A stretch of 64,000 nucleotides of DNA from the NCBI GenBank assembly GCA_037957365.1, contig JARHVA010005354.1, positions 583,501-647,500 on the forward strand. Reading direction: 5' to 3'. Below the pieces are notes generated by a model. That model had not been told where the DNA came from, did no database searches, and saw only the letters and a list, made by a program, of their open reading frames with translations. Source of the DNA: Torreya grandis. Lineage: Eukaryota; Streptophyta; Pinopsida; Cupressales; Taxaceae. The translations under genes were made by a program, and so were the position numbers. Position 1 is the first letter of the stretch. Every line of letters begins with the position of its first letter. Positions 10,076 through 22,365 of the stretch are shown in pieces.

Positions 10076-10139
10076 CAATCTGAATTATGTTTACTCTAAC
10101 TATAACCAAGATAAAGATCCCAACTAAATAAGCTTATGA

Positions 10140-11040
10140 CTTTTAGAAAGGGGGAAATTAAAATTTGGCATTAATTTAAAGATTGGGCATATCTTTGTGT
10201 TTTGAGTCTTTGGGATAAAGGTATGTAATCATGAACCATTCTGGATATTATCACAATTGAATACTTTCACTAGGTATGTGGAAGTTGCTCTCAGAGTAAT
10301 TCATGAAAATTTAGAAAGTTTAATTATTATTTGGATCAAATTCATTTATCACATTAAACACCTATTAGAAATGACAATTATATGGTATAAGTGTAGTTGG
10401 TAGGGATGTTCTGGTAATGATTTGTTTTATAATTCTACTAGCTCATTGGAGTTCCATCTCTTCTCTTTCCATTCAAGAATAAAAGAAGAAAAAAATTAAT
10501 GAGTTCAAAAGATAAAAATAAAATCTAAAGAAAATCAAAAGGCTCACATGATGAAATAAAGTCAATGTACCACACATCATGATTAAGATAAAATGATGGA
10601 AAGAGGAGAAAGGAGCTTAAGGTATCTCTATCAGGGATATGGACACCTGGCTAGCAACAGAGTAATCCCAGATCTTACCTTGATTTAATAACCTTTAATA
10701 GATACTAGAACAAAAAATATTGCTTCATAAATCCTTTGAAAACTCATAATGGTAGGGGATACATGAATCACACATTTGAGACACATAAATCCAAAAAATT
10801 GGAAGGCAAGTATGTTATGTGAATCAATATAGGAGTCTATTTCATATTTTTGATCTAAGTATTCTTTGATGACACACTTCATGATTGATTTAAGGATTGC
10901 TAACCAAATTTCTAAGTTCTTGAATACTCAAGAGTATTCCCCCTGTGAGTTACCATTTTTTGTATCCAACACACCCCATTTCTAAAAGTGAGGACCCCTA
11001 TTCAAAATTATGCAAATCTATGTTATAAATTGGACATTCA
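10140..11040 (+). other. 3' non-coding part of element B (possible LTR start)
   Basis: A purine run AGAAAGGGGGAAATTAAAA at about 10145 looks like a polypurine tract, so the 3' LTR may begin shortly after it. I could not fix a TG start. Blocks at 10621-10665 and 10965-11005 recur inverted in F (17330-17376 and 16880-16945). Confidence 0.45.
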
Positions 11041-13900
11041 AATTAATCAAGAACTAGTTCTAAATAACTTGTGCTGATATAGCTTACATGGGTCTATTAG
11101 TACATATTCTTCATTTGACTTCATCTAATGTTTCTAAAGTTTGATTTTTATGTTTCCATGATGTAGGTTTAATGGGTCTCATTAGTGTGGACATTGTTTA
11201 GGATTTTACACCTTAATGCTAAATTGACTCTATTTTTTACTAACACTTGGTCTCTTATTTATTAAATTGATTCTATATTTAAAATCATGTTGAAACCTTA
11301 GCCTAATTTATTTAGCCTAAATTTCTTTCTAAATAAATTCAAAATTTATGCAGGGTCAAAATTACTAGAAAGAACTTTATTATATTATAAACTTACTTTA
11401 AGATTTTAGCCTAGGTCCTTATCATATTTATTAATACAAAAAAGACTTAGTATAAGATATTTATGCTAGGACCTTTATGTCTTATGGTTCATGAGGACTA
11501 AATTAACAAGGTCACTCTTTTATTATGTTTTTAACTTAGCTTAAAAATATATATTAAATTTTAATCATGATTTTTAACATGATAAAACCTTAGCCTGAAT
11601 TCTTTATGCTAAGTCATTTAAAGTCTCCAAAACACTTTTGAATTTAATTTTATGCTTGCATAAATGGACAAACCTAAAGGTGATAGGTGGAAAGATATCA
11701 ATGCCTCAAAAAGAGATCAACGACATAAGATAAAGGTCTAAAGTCAAAAGGTCAAGCACCAAGATCTACGATGCACATTAATTTTCACACTAGAGATCTA
11801 ATGATGTGAGATCAAAGTTAAAATATCAAAAGTTTAAAGAGCACTACGAGAGTGACAATTGTCACCATCTTAGGGGAATCTTGAAGATATAATGGTCTAT
11901 TGGCCCTTCCCTAGAGTTAACAAGTCAATAGATCAAAGTCCCTATGGAGTTACCAAGTGGCACATGCATAGAGTAGAGGGTCTTAAGGGAGTGACAAGTC
12001 TCAAATATTGCAAGAGTCAATTAAGTCAAGTACCTAAGTTCTAAAGTACATGTTAACACATATACTAAAGATATAATGATGCATAATCAAGATCAAAGTA
12101 GTGAAGGGTTTTCAAAAGTGATTGTAGTGGTGATAAGTGTCATCATTGTGGGAGCACCTAATAGAGATCCAATGACCTACGGGTGAAAGTAGGGTAAACA
12201 ACTCGAGGATGCCAAGAATGAATAGGGGATCAATAGATGGAAGAACCTTGGAAATTGATAGTAAATCAATATTTTATGCTTGATCTTAGATTTATAAGAT
12301 TAATAGACTGTGTTGATCTATATAAGTAGGATCAACGGTCTAAGATCAATATAGACTTTTCAAAGGTCCAATAACTATGGAGAATCTACCATGTGGCATA
12401 AAGGTGTTCGATCTAAGATTATAAGGTAAAACAAAGAACCCTAATGAACTACTAAGTGGCATACTGGCATTCAATCATGTATAATTAAGATCAATAGAGT
12501 AGTTTACTTCATCTAATTGACATCAATGGTGCAAATTAAGACATGCCTTTCAAAAGTCTCATAAATAATAAAAAGCTACCATGTGGCATGTTTTCATGAG
12601 CTCAAAGATGAATATTAATGGTACAAAATTGATCCATCTTGAGGGAATATGAAGTAAGGAAACATGTCCAAAGGCAACAACGGTCACTTTTTTTAAATCA
12701 AATTGATATCTTGGCATGGGCATTGCCACATATATAGAACATATAGATCTTTTGATACTTAAGCCTTTGGGTTTTAGAGTTAAATTAGATAAGGATTATT
12801 CCTTTGTCAACTAAGTTTGTTTGACATTTTAAGAATGAATATTTTGTTCTATAAAGGTATGGCAACATGCAATGCACAATTATGATTAGATTAATCATAG
12901 TTAAATAGTGTCATTGGTTCTGAGGTATTGACAAAGGGATTTTTGTCCTTCATATGTGTCTAAATTTGATTTGAATGTGGCTAAATTAAAATATCTGATG
13001 GGTTGCTCTCATAACATATGAGAGAAGGTATTGTCATATATTTAGTTTTCATGCAATTTGAGCTATAATTGTAAAAGTTACCCTTCTTTACACATGCACA
13101 TGTTGCATAGTTTTTCTACAAAGGCTAACTTAAATTGATAATTGTAAGTAGAATATTATATGATTTTAACCATAGTTACAACTCAAGTTTAGACTATCAC
13201 ATGTAATGAGTTTGTATGAACTTGGAGGATGAGGCAACCCCTTCCCCAAGCCTATTTAAACCATTATAATCCACTAGTTTGAGGGGTAAAAAAAATTCAA
13301 TATACAGGAGCAACATCAAATTTGATTGTTAGTGAATGTGTTGTGTATACTCTCTCTAATTTATATGTAATTAGGCTTATCTTATTTTGGTAATGTGATT
13401 CAATAATGTGAAAAGCTACAATGAATTCTTTCTTATTTTGATTGATACATTAGTCTTAGATGTTCAATAGAAATTGAAGGATTAGTAAATTATATTGATT
13501 ACTTAAAATTAAGTTGATTGATTCATGTTATTAATTGTGTATGAGTTTCTTCTTTTGATATAGTTTTTTTATGTGTGAAAAAGCTACCTCAGATACCTCA
13601 TTAGATCAAGATATAATATCTTGATTAAGGGTGTGCAATAGCTTCTCTAAAATGGGTAACCTTTGATTGAGACTTGTGAGTTTCCTATATTAGTATCCCC
13701 GTTAAGACATGTCTAACTATTAGTGTGAAAAAGATGCTTGCAATAGGCATAGGTTTTGAAATCACTTATCCATTTAGAAACTAGCTAGAGAGGTGATTCC
13801 TAAAAACATAAAATCTTCTTTTATGCCTTACCCTTCACTCATTTTTTGAGTTTTTTTTATATCTACCCACTTTAGATTAGCAGCCATCCATCCATCCAAC
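11041..13900. other. AT-rich non-coding DNA with degenerate repeats
   Basis: No coding similarity on either strand. Between about 11680 and 12620 short phrases recur in changing order: RCCAWGTGGCAY (near 11949, 12389, 12452 and 12580) and GATCTAATGATGTGAGATCAA-like phrases. A promoter-like CCTATTTAAACC at about 13244 is followed by a CT-rich stretch, as in LTR R/U5 regions. This may be the long LTR of element B, but no second copy is available to prove it. Confidence 0.4.
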
Positions 13901-14947
13901 TCACATAGGAATTCATCACTTTTAAAGAGACCACACCTCCATCCAAAAACCCCTATCAATAACCTGCATGCCCTTTCAACTATTCCATCAACAGGTTGTT
14001 CAAACTACATACCAGCAACTCATGTCCTAGAGAGGAGTTCTTATCCATTGAGATCCTAAAATGTTAGAGGCTACCTCTTTAACTATGGTGTGTATGAAAC
14101 CTATATCAACATGACCAACCATAAAAGGAACTATATAAATAAAACTAACTAAATGACTAGATTCATAATAAACATAAACTAAAGATTCAACTTGACATAA
14201 ATATAAACCTAAAAATAACTTAACATAAAATAGGTCAAGCTTTGAGTCTACCAATGCTAAATCTTGGTGTTGAAAATCTAGATCTATCAAAAAAGTTGTT
14301 CACATTTCAAAGAAATGTGACAAAGTTATAAGCTAAGGTGTGTTGCTATGGAGGAATATGTGTTTATTTATATTCCATGAAAATTACAATAAATTCATTG
14401 AACAAAATTTGAATTCAAAAGATGTCAAGTTGGGTAATCCTAAATTCACCTCTATAATTATTCACCAAATGTTAAATTTTATATCCTATCATCAGACCAT
14501 TCATAAGTAGCTTTCAGTAGGTGTGGAATGTTAGAACATGCTAGGGAAGATGAGATATCTTGGCAAGTTAAAAGGTAAATTGGATTAGGCACACAATGCA
14601 TAGATGAGTCTATAGGCTCATAAAACTACATGATGTTGTCAATTAGACTGTAAAATTAATATGAATCTATCTAGAAGGTCACAAAACAATGTATAGTGGG
14701 AGCCACTAGGTGAGAGGATGAATTTATCCAAATGTGATCAATTCAATCAGTATACAAAGCCTATGATAGTCTCAGAGTCACTTGAATTATAGATAATAAT
14801 GCCACACATGAGCCAAAAATCACAAACTTGTAGGAATGTTTGGTAATTATCTGTAAATTCTTCAATAATTATTCCTTATTCATAAATAGGGGTGAATAAT
14901 GAATCAACTACCCCTACTCTCTATTTATCCTTACATTAGAGAAACCT
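13901..14947. other. Non-coding region left of a minus-strand copia primer site
   Basis: If the LTR at 14965-15300 belongs to a minus-strand copia element, this stretch is its 5' internal region. An open minus-strand frame at 14290-14027 (87 codons, hydrophobic) has no match that I recognise. No gag motif was found. Confidence 0.35.
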
Positions 14948-14959
14948 ACTCTGATACCA
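14948..14959 (-). other. Copia primer-binding site (tRNA-iMet type)
   Basis: On the minus strand this reads TGGTATCAGAGT, the usual initiator-Met tRNA primer site of plant Ty1/copia elements. It lies 5 bases from the LTR end at 14965. Confidence 0.8.
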
Positions 14960-14964
14960 AATCT

Positions 14965-15300
14965 TGAAGAAGATCAGAGTTTCACAGTAGAAATAACATA
15001 AAAAATAGATAAAGAATAACAATATATTATTCATACTATGTTTTATTTCATATGGGCAATACAATTATATAGGAAATGTCTTTCCTATAATAAGGGAAAT
15101 CATATATCTACCATAATCTCCATATCTCCCTATAATCTCTCATACAAATAACCAATCCACTATAAATGAAATATATTGTTATTATAATATATTTTTATAA
15201 CTACTAAACACTAATAAAACTAACTCGTATATTATTTTTATTATTCATTAAAATAATATAACACACTAAACTCTATTAATGTATCATTGTTCATCTAACA
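14965..15300 (-). repeat. Short copia LTR, minus strand
   Basis: On the minus strand it starts TGTTAGATGAACAATG and ends GATCTTCTTCA, 336 bases, with inverted TGTTAGA-type ends and the matching primer site just beyond. It contains a run typical of copia LTRs (TTCCTATATAATTGTATTGCC). No second copy is found in the window, so the element is truncated or rearranged. Confidence 0.75.
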
Positions 15301-15339
15301 ATAATTATGTTATTAAAAATTAATAATATGAACATACCT

Positions 15340-15514
15340 TAATGGGTTTCTCACATATGTGATGTGTTCATGTGTTTCATGCTTACGTGGATAGTTGTTT
15401 ATGCATGCTAGATTTATATGCTTGTTTGAATAGTCTATGATTACTTATGATAAATTAATAAGAAAGTTTTTTGAAGACTTATTCACCCCCATCTCAATCA
15501 TTTTAATTCTAACA
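15340..15514 (+). repeat. 3' fragment of a D-family copia LTR
   Basis: Similar to the last about 170 bases of the LTRs of element D: GGGTTTCTCACATATGTGATG, then TTATTCACCCCCATCTCAATCATTT, ending TTCTAACA at 15514. The rest of that LTR is missing. It abuts the minus-strand copia LTR within about 40 bases. Confidence 0.65.
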
Positions 15515-16860
15515 AAACTTTGCATTTTCCACTTTGGACATTTGGTCCTGGTTCTGCAAGATGCCAACACATGACATTATCACCCTATTTATTTATATTT
15601 GTCATCCATGATTTATTTCCCATTTATGCAGGATATAGGTTAACATGATGTTTCCATGTAGATGATTGTCATTTTTTTGGATGGTCCTTGGGTTTTGACC
15701 ATGTACCTATACCAAATAAGATGCATCTTTATAATATGTTGACACTTAGAACAATCACATTAATCTACTTAGTTGCATATTTTGTAATGTATTTCTTGTG
15801 TTTTCAAGTTACGATCTAATAAATTGCTACAACATGGACAATTATTAATACTTTAGATGGTCATTGAAGGTCAATTTACTACTATATATATTAATAAGTT
15901 GATGGCACGTAGATGACTCTCACTTATCTAGATGATTGTTGAGCATTGGAGAATGTGTCATAGTGTAAAATTCATAGATGAGTATGATGCAAACACATGT
16001 ATGGTACTCACTTATATAGATGAATCATGTATGTTGTAATCTATGATTTTACTTGTTAGTAATGGATGAGTAGGATCATGACAATTGGCATGATCTTGGT
16101 TATTTGTATGTCTACCAAGGTTTGAAAATTATGTGAGCTAATGCATAATTATTTATGGGTGAGATGTAAATGTTTGTCATGGTATCATTAATCTAAATCC
16201 TTGATGACATTCAAGACCTATATGTTAAAAATAATAAAATTGATTACATAAAATGATGACAAGTGGAACCATCCTATTAATCAACATAGTCATGAAGTGT
16301 CTAAGCCTAGAATGTTGTTGCATAGGTTGTGAGTAGACATGATGATCACATGTGGATGGTTATCACTCTTTAAGATGACCATTAAGGATGAAGGCTTGGA
16401 TGAAGATATGAATAGATGATATTAATAAAAGTGTCTAAGTCTCATGAATCTAGATGTTCACAGATAAATAAATAATTAGGAATTTCATACTATAAGGAGA
16501 GAGTTAACATGATTTTTACACTTAGATGACATCATTTTATTGGTTGCTTGATTTTCTAAATACATATCCACTCTTTGTTTTAATAAATTTTAGGTTCAAA
16601 ATAGATGTGGTCAAAAGTGATGTCATTTTATAAAGTCAACATGACTTGAAAAACAAAAAAATAAATTTAGAAAAATAAGAATTATTTTATTATTCCAAAT
16701 AATTAAAACCCAAATTCTATAATTGTCTCAAATTTAAAAGACTAAAAATAATTCCAACAATAATGCACATTTAGGATTTTAGACTAAAGGTCATGAGATA
16801 ATAATCAAATTGATTAAAAAAAACTATATTTTTGAATTTTAAGGTTTATATACCATATTA
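15515..16860. other. Non-coding region with degenerate GTAGATGA repeats
   Basis: Variants of CACNTAGATGAYNNTCA and GGATGGTYNTT recur near 15660, 15905, 15925, 16012, 16350 and 16520. No coding similarity was found. It may be LTR sequence of element F or an unrelated relic. Confidence 0.35.
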
Positions 16861-16958
16861 GTTATGAATCATGAAATATTTATCTCAAAGTGTGTCCTCA
16901 TTGAAATTTTAAAAATGGGGGTGTGTTGGTCACAAAAAATGGAAACTTGGTGGTGGGT

Positions 16959-16971
16959 GGGGGGGGGGGGG
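16959..16971 (+). repeat. G13 homopolymer
   Basis: Thirteen consecutive G in the 3' non-coding block shared by F and B; B lacks the run. The length is prone to replication and sequencing error. Confidence 0.9.
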
Positions 16972-17974
16972 TGTAAAATAATCCAAAGTATTTGAGAACC
17001 CAAAATATTAGTTATATACATCATGATAATACTAAAAACTTTACATGAAACAAATATATTGTAAAGATAAACTAAACTTCAACATATCTATGAAATATAA
17101 TAACCATTTCCATTTATTAGACAATGTGTTATTATGTTGAGAATATTTCCCCTTACTATGATAGTTTTAACAAAGATCAGACAAAAGCTAAGGTCTCTTC
17201 CCCTTTTTTTCAATTTTTTTTATTTTAGATTTTACACACAAGATTTTATGAAGTTATGTATTTATTTTCCGCCATTTATACATACATAGTCCCAATAGAG
17301 ATACCTTTGATTCCATTTTAAAAATTTCTCTACTACCAGCCAGGCATCCATAGCCCTGATAGATATTACTTGAATCGCCCTTCTTCCATGAGTTTTTTAA
17401 ACTTTTCTTATAAGAATGGTTGGCAACCACCATTGCTTGGGTGTATAAAAATTTAATTCATTATAAGTTATATATTTTACTCATATTTTATCTTTCTCAA
17501 TGTTTATAATCTCTCAAACAAATTTTAAGCATGTAAATGTGAAATTGATCTTTCAAAATGAAAGTATTTCTAAAAATTGCATGTGAAAATATCAAAGTAA
17601 ATTCCATTGTCCTAGTGAACTTATTCCATTTAAATAAAATATAAATTTAACCATGACATATGTCCCAATTTTAAGACCTCAAACACATCTAAATTAATAT
17701 TCACAAGCATCATTTAAATATGATTTTCCACCCCATTTGTAGGAGAAGTTTGGTGAATTTTATGCAAGAAGCAATCTTGACCATTTTGATTTTCAGGAAA
17801 CTAATACTAAGAAAACATGAAATCTAATATAGAAACTAGGACATATACTCTAAACATATTACTTAATTGGAACTTATAATCATTTTGAGACATCTACTAT
17901 TAGAGAAGCCATGGAATAATTCTTCAAAAACTACCGATTAACTGGAAAAACTTAATCATTATTTTGAAATTATT

Positions 17975-18485
17975 TTAAGCAAAAAACATATTTGCCCATA
18001 ATTTTAGAGATCTGATATGGCCCAAACCATAAAATGGTAAGCTTGTCATGTTATTTGATACTTTCATGTGGTCTATCCATAGGAACACTAGGTCTAAAAT
18101 TCTAAAAAAACTTGATCTTTGATATTTTATCAAACACCTCTTAATAATATCTTGGGGTTTAGTAAAGTTATGCAAATCTTTAATTCATGCATCTTCCACA
18201 TTGACAATGTTTAGTAACCATGATTAAATTTTTTCAACTTCTTCCATATACTCTTGCATGAATTAGTACATTGGCTACTTTAGATTAATGGGAAACATAG
18301 GTGGTTGTCCATACACTAATAGAAAAGGTGACACTTTGAGGGCTTATTTTTATCATGTTTTATACGCCCATAGTGTATATTTCAATAGTATATGTCATTC
18401 TCTTAGTTTTTATATTAGTCCAAACTTCAAAAATCCTTGTTGAAGTTTGGACTAATCAAAATTAGAACTTGGGTAATGGAAGTAT
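17975..18485 (-). pseudogene. Integrase end and C-terminal domain of element F
   Basis: On the minus strand: LLKYTLWAYKT (about 18400), SPFLLVYGQPPMFPINLK (about 18330), then KPQDIIKRCLIKYQRSSFF, LVFLWIDHMKVSNNMTSLPF and YGLGHIRSLKLWANMFF. These align with B (LLVYG ... HQDVVKRWFDKR ... VLLWDK ... LWIGPYHI). All catalytic core residues upstream are missing because of the deletion. Confidence 0.78.
18414..18456. repeat. Perfect 17-bp inverted repeat with 9-base loop
   Basis: Arms 18414-18430 (attagtccaaacttcaa) and 18440-18456 (reverse complement) with the loop at 18431-18439. It lies at the place where integrase homology of element F breaks off. Confidence 0.95.
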
Positions 18486-18689
18486 TAACATCCTAGAATG
18501 ATTTATTTTCCTCTACTATAAATTTTATTTTTGCATCCTACTTTAGCATGTCATCAAATTGATTGAAAATATCTACAAATTCTAAGATAAACTTGAAAAA
18601 AAATTGATTTTTACAAATAAAGACTTAAGATTTTTAATGTTCTAAAAAATGGAAATTTTTAAATGGCATGTAATCTCTTTAGATAAATA

Positions 18690-19370
18690 AATATTCATTC
18701 CTTATGATAGCATGGCCTAGTAATTTACCTTTGGTAACCCCAAAAATATATTTCTTTAGGTCTAGGGAAATTACATACATTTGGCATGTATCAACTACTC
18801 TCTAAAGTGATATACATGATCATTTGTGTATTTAGAAAAGATAGTTCAGCCAACCATATATATGATGATGAATTTTAAAATAAATCATAGAAAAAAAAAT
18901 CTATGGCCCATTAAAAAGTAGCACTTGAATTGATTACTCTAAATGGCATTCTTTTATATGCAAAAGTTCCCCACTTAGTGATGAAAGAAATCTTCATTCA
19001 TTCATAATTTTTGACCAATACCTAGTTATAACCTAAGAATCCATCTACAAAGGACATCATATCTAACCCACTTACTATATGAATTAATTCATCTAGGGAA
19101 AGAAAGGAAAAGTTATTATTTTCTAAAGCTTGGTTGAGATTATTGAAATCCACACACAATCTAATTGATCCATTTTTATTTTGTATAGGGACTAATTTGG
19201 CTACCAAAGTAGAATGCCTTATGGGAAATATAATTTTGGCCTCTAACAACTTCTAGATTTTGTTTCGAATAATATGTCCCATAATAAGGTTGACTAGTTT
19301 ATGCCTCTACCTAAAAATTTTATGTTCCTCTTTTAGTGGTATAGTTTATGTGATGACTCTAGGATATAAA
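18690..19370 (-). pseudogene. Reverse transcriptase of element F
   Basis: The best part is 19249-19022: MLEAKIIFPIRHSTLVAKL, NGSIRLCVDFNNLNQ, then DELIHIVSGLDMMSFVDGFLGYN, with the same blocks as in B. Further on come KWGTFAYKRMPF, a destroyed active-site region (no Y-x-D-D visible near 18860), and GVTKGKLLGHAI (about 18735) of the thumb. Many stops interrupt it. Confidence 0.8.
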
Positions 19371-19779
19371 ACTTTTAGGTCCTCATTGGTCTAAGTGACC
19401 ACATATTTATGTTCTATTAGTAAATCCCTCATACTTTACTTCTCTTATTCTATATAATTTAGTCCAATGTTAACTATTTGGGGTCTTCATTTGTCCCTAA
19501 ATTTACCTTGGAAAAATTAGATTCATTGGTCTTATATTGTTTTTGTTTCTCATCTTGATAGTCCATGTCAAATAACTATTCTAAGGATACGCTTCCTTTG
19601 GGTATTGTGTTTTCTTTTAATTAAAGGATACCATCATTTTCCTTGTCTTATTGATTCATAATATCAATAATTTGAGACTAAAAAGGCACTATAATTACCC
19701 ATGAATCAAATAATTTGTTGGTCATCATCAAATACCTAAAAGTGGTTAACATTATCAAGAACTAAAGGAAATAGGACTA

Positions 19780-20210
19780 GTTCCATAGATAATTTAAGTA
19801 TTTTTATTCTTAGAGTATGGCCAAAATGGTTGTAGAGGTAGCCATGGAATTAATTATTTGATTCTTCTCCTTGGGTATTGATTTTATATTGAAATACTCA
19901 AATTATACTATCATATCCCAAATTTTGTGTTTATATTTCTTTATATATGATAATTTTCATTGGTAGTGACTCGTAATTTTGTCAACAACCAACTATGGGT
20001 ACCCAAACATCAATGGTTATTTGACATTATGTTTTAGTAATAATTAGATCCCTATAATTTAAGACTCATATTTTACATGGTTATTAGTGCATGGAAATTA
20101 CATTCTAAAAAAAGCAAGGTACTACCTCCCATTAGGACCAGTCAGTGCTATACCTACATGAGAGCCTTATTTGGACTAAACACCATCAAAATATAAGGTA
20201 CATAATTATT
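19780..20210 (-). pseudogene. Archaeal-type RNase H of element F, upstream of RT
   Basis: The minus strand reads CTLYFDGV (about 20200), FPCTNNHVKYES near 20090, then LVVDKI and KLSYIKKYKHKIWDM near 19980-19940, followed by the marker LVLDNVNHF*VFDDDQQII near 19760-19710 that lies between aRNH and RT in this lineage. The order aRNH-RT confirms that F and B are one lineage. Stops occur about every 10-20 codons. Confidence 0.72.
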
Positions 20211-20329
20211 AAGGACCTTAAAATTATTTTTTATGTCTTTCAATATTGGTTGTGAATGTGTAAACCCCCACATGTGATGAATAAAAGTTTATTCTCTCAT
20301 TTTTTTCATTCTAATCTATGATCATATGC

Positions 20330-20700
20330 TTAATTTTTGGTTGTCTATCAACCCTAATTTGATTAGCTACTCATTTACAAGGAATCCACATATGTAAAAA
20401 GTTAGTAGCCATGTATCCATTTAATGTTTATGACCAGTCATGACTTAGGAATAAATTATAATCCTCAAGAATGTTAACTAATAAAATGTCAATATATGAT
20501 AGATATACAATTTAGAGGCAAAATGCATGTGAAAATTTAGAAACTATATAAAACTAGGACATGCGATTTGTCTAGATGTGGAACTACCCTTTTGGACTTA
20601 TCTAGATTCAACCCTAATATCTAATATATCCCCTTGGGTATGACATTAGCTAAGGCACCCAAGCCAAATAATAAATTTTGCATATTTCCCTAAAGATTCT
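20330..20700 (-). pseudogene. Protease and following linker of element F
   Basis: Minus-strand pieces in different frames: GALANVIPKGI (about 20665-20630), equivalent to GASDNVMPTKV of element A; then YNLFLSHDWS*TLNGYMATN (about 20465-20410) and VANQIRVDRQPKIKH (about 20375-20330). The last two blocks are the known LLSRDWxxxLNGYxATxxSHxWLPYKG linker type after the protease of this gypsy lineage. The catalytic Asp is lost. Confidence 0.6.
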
Positions 20701-20749
20701 AAAAGTAAATATAAAGGGTGGGACCTCAGGTTTGTATATGACCATGTTT

Positions 20750-21886
20750 TCATGTGCACATTTTGAGTTTTTAGTGGATGGCTTACTAGTAAAATCTTTG
20801 ATTAAAATATCTCTCTAATTTTTGATTTGAGTTAATTCAAGATGGGAAATATTAGACTTGATTATATTCATAACCTTAACTATATTGCAACCACTAATTG
20901 TGTATGGATTATGTTGATGTTGATGATCATTTACATTAGGAGGAGGTCAATTGTTATTAGTATTTAGATCTAGACAATTATCTATGTTTTTATTTAGAGG
21001 AATATAAGTTGTGGTAAATATTTAATTCTTATTTCTTAGATTATAATTGTTCCTCTAAAATTATTGAAACCCATGAAATTCATCTATGTTATCTTATGGA
21101 TCATTTTCATCCTTAATAGGGAATGGAAAATCATATGTTTCAAATTCCATGGTTGTAATATAAGTATTAAAGGCATAAATTATCGATGGATCAGGTTGAT
21201 TTGGGACTACCTCATATATTTCCATCTCATTTGAAATATATCAAAGGTAGAAAAAAATTATATATAATCCAGTTGATCATGTTGGGTAGTGCTCTGGACC
21301 CTACACTAACTAGGTAAGACTGCCTCACAAATATCTATCTTAGTTAATCATTGGGTTAAGGGTTTAAATTATTACCTGACCTATTAAGTGGTCTATTATA
21401 TATTTTGAATGAAAATTTAATATTGGATACCTATCATATATTATTCCATGAGTATTTTTAAATGCTCAAAAACTCATTACTAAGATTCTTTACCATACAT
21501 TGGATGGCATCTAACTCAATTTTGGTGGAATAAAAAGTTATCCACTTTGTGGTAAAGGTGTTGAATAGGACTAAATATTTATTATGATTGTGTTAATTAG
21601 ACAAATGTGTAGGATGGTTCAGAAAACTTAGGTTCTGATTTGGTACAACATAAGTCATCAATAACTAATGAAAACCTAGTTTTGATTATTTGTTATAACA
21701 TATTGATTGGGATTTGGAATAGGATTAAGGAGTGGGAACTTTAAATCAATGTTGGTATAGATTGTAATGGAGGATTAAACTACCTATTAATTTTAATATA
21801 TTCACATAGGGACTTGATAATTTATTAAAGTTCGTATCTCTACAAAGGAGTACCACAATCATTAAGGCATTTTTATACATTTCAAG
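20750..21886 (-). pseudogene. Possible gag and linker remnant of element F
   Basis: Minus-strand translation gives Pro/Asn-rich pieces (NPIPNPNQYVITNNQN near 21710) and acidic pieces (MEFETYDFPFPIKDENDP near 21120). The position is right for gag and linker but no diagnostic motif is visible. Confidence 0.35.
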
Positions 21887-22365
21887 TGTTAAATACATAT
21901 AGGGGAGGTTAGTATAGTGTTATCTCAAGAAATAAAACTCAAATAAACACACTGAAATCCTAGCACTTCTAGCCTAGACACTAGGGAGAGCTTAGGCAAC
22001 AAGAAAACATATGAAAACACAATAAAAACTTAAAAGAATACACTCTTTTACCTTTCATGGAGATATAAATGGCTTGTTAATTGGATTGTTTAGTTTTTGA
22101 ATCAAGAAGTCTTTGATAATTAAGCTTGATTAGCTCATTTTCTCCTTTTCACCTTGGCTTTGATTTCTTGGATTAAAATTTGGGCATGGTAAAATTTTGC
22201 ATGAGGCTTATGGAGGAAATCTTACATAATAAATCTATAATATCCAAGCTTAGAAATGAAGGGGTATGGCCTTGTATTTATATAATTGGGAATTAATTAT
22301 CACCCAAGGTGAGTTAATGTTGATTTTAGGTTTGGAATGGGTTATAAATAAACCTAGGTGAGTTA
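21887..22365 (-). repeat. 3' LTR of E, first part (interrupted by D)
   Basis: Aligns with 61707-62190 over its whole length, for example GGGGAGGTTAGT, CACTAGGGAGAGCTTAG and GAAGGGGTATGGC. It ends in the 5-bp target site agtta used by D. Confidence 0.88.

Larger units (their letters stand above)
6244..11040 (+). mobile_element. Element B: truncated gypsy (aRNH-RT-RNase H-integrase) and its 3' non-coding part
   Basis: Plus-strand gypsy remnant that starts inside aRNH, exactly at the right end of element A. Its gag-protease half should lie left of the window. Domains follow in the order aRNH, RT, Ty3-type RNase H, zinc-binding and core integrase, integrase tail. The 3' part shares non-coding blocks with element F on the opposite strand: ATCTATCAGGG...CCTGGCT at 10625-10670, and CCAACACACCCC at about 10970. 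B and F are therefore one family. The right border is set only by the last shared block and is uncertain. Confidence 0.75.
16860..21886 (-). mobile_element. Element F: decayed gypsy, same family as B
   Basis: Minus-strand gypsy relic. Reading from high to low coordinates: weak gag or linker (21886-20750), protease (about 20700-20600), protease-aRNH linker, aRNH (20210-19780), RT (19360-18690), a deletion removing RNase H and most of integrase, integrase core end and tail (18480-17975), and 3' non-coding blocks shared with B (17376-17330 and 16945-16880). Element E sits at its 21886 side. Stops and frameshifts are dense, so F is among the oldest pieces here. Confidence 0.72.

Noticed and set aside
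14027..14290. Minus-strand hydrophobic open frame of 87 codons
   Set aside because: No motif, no start context and no relation to the neighbouring copia LTR could be shown.
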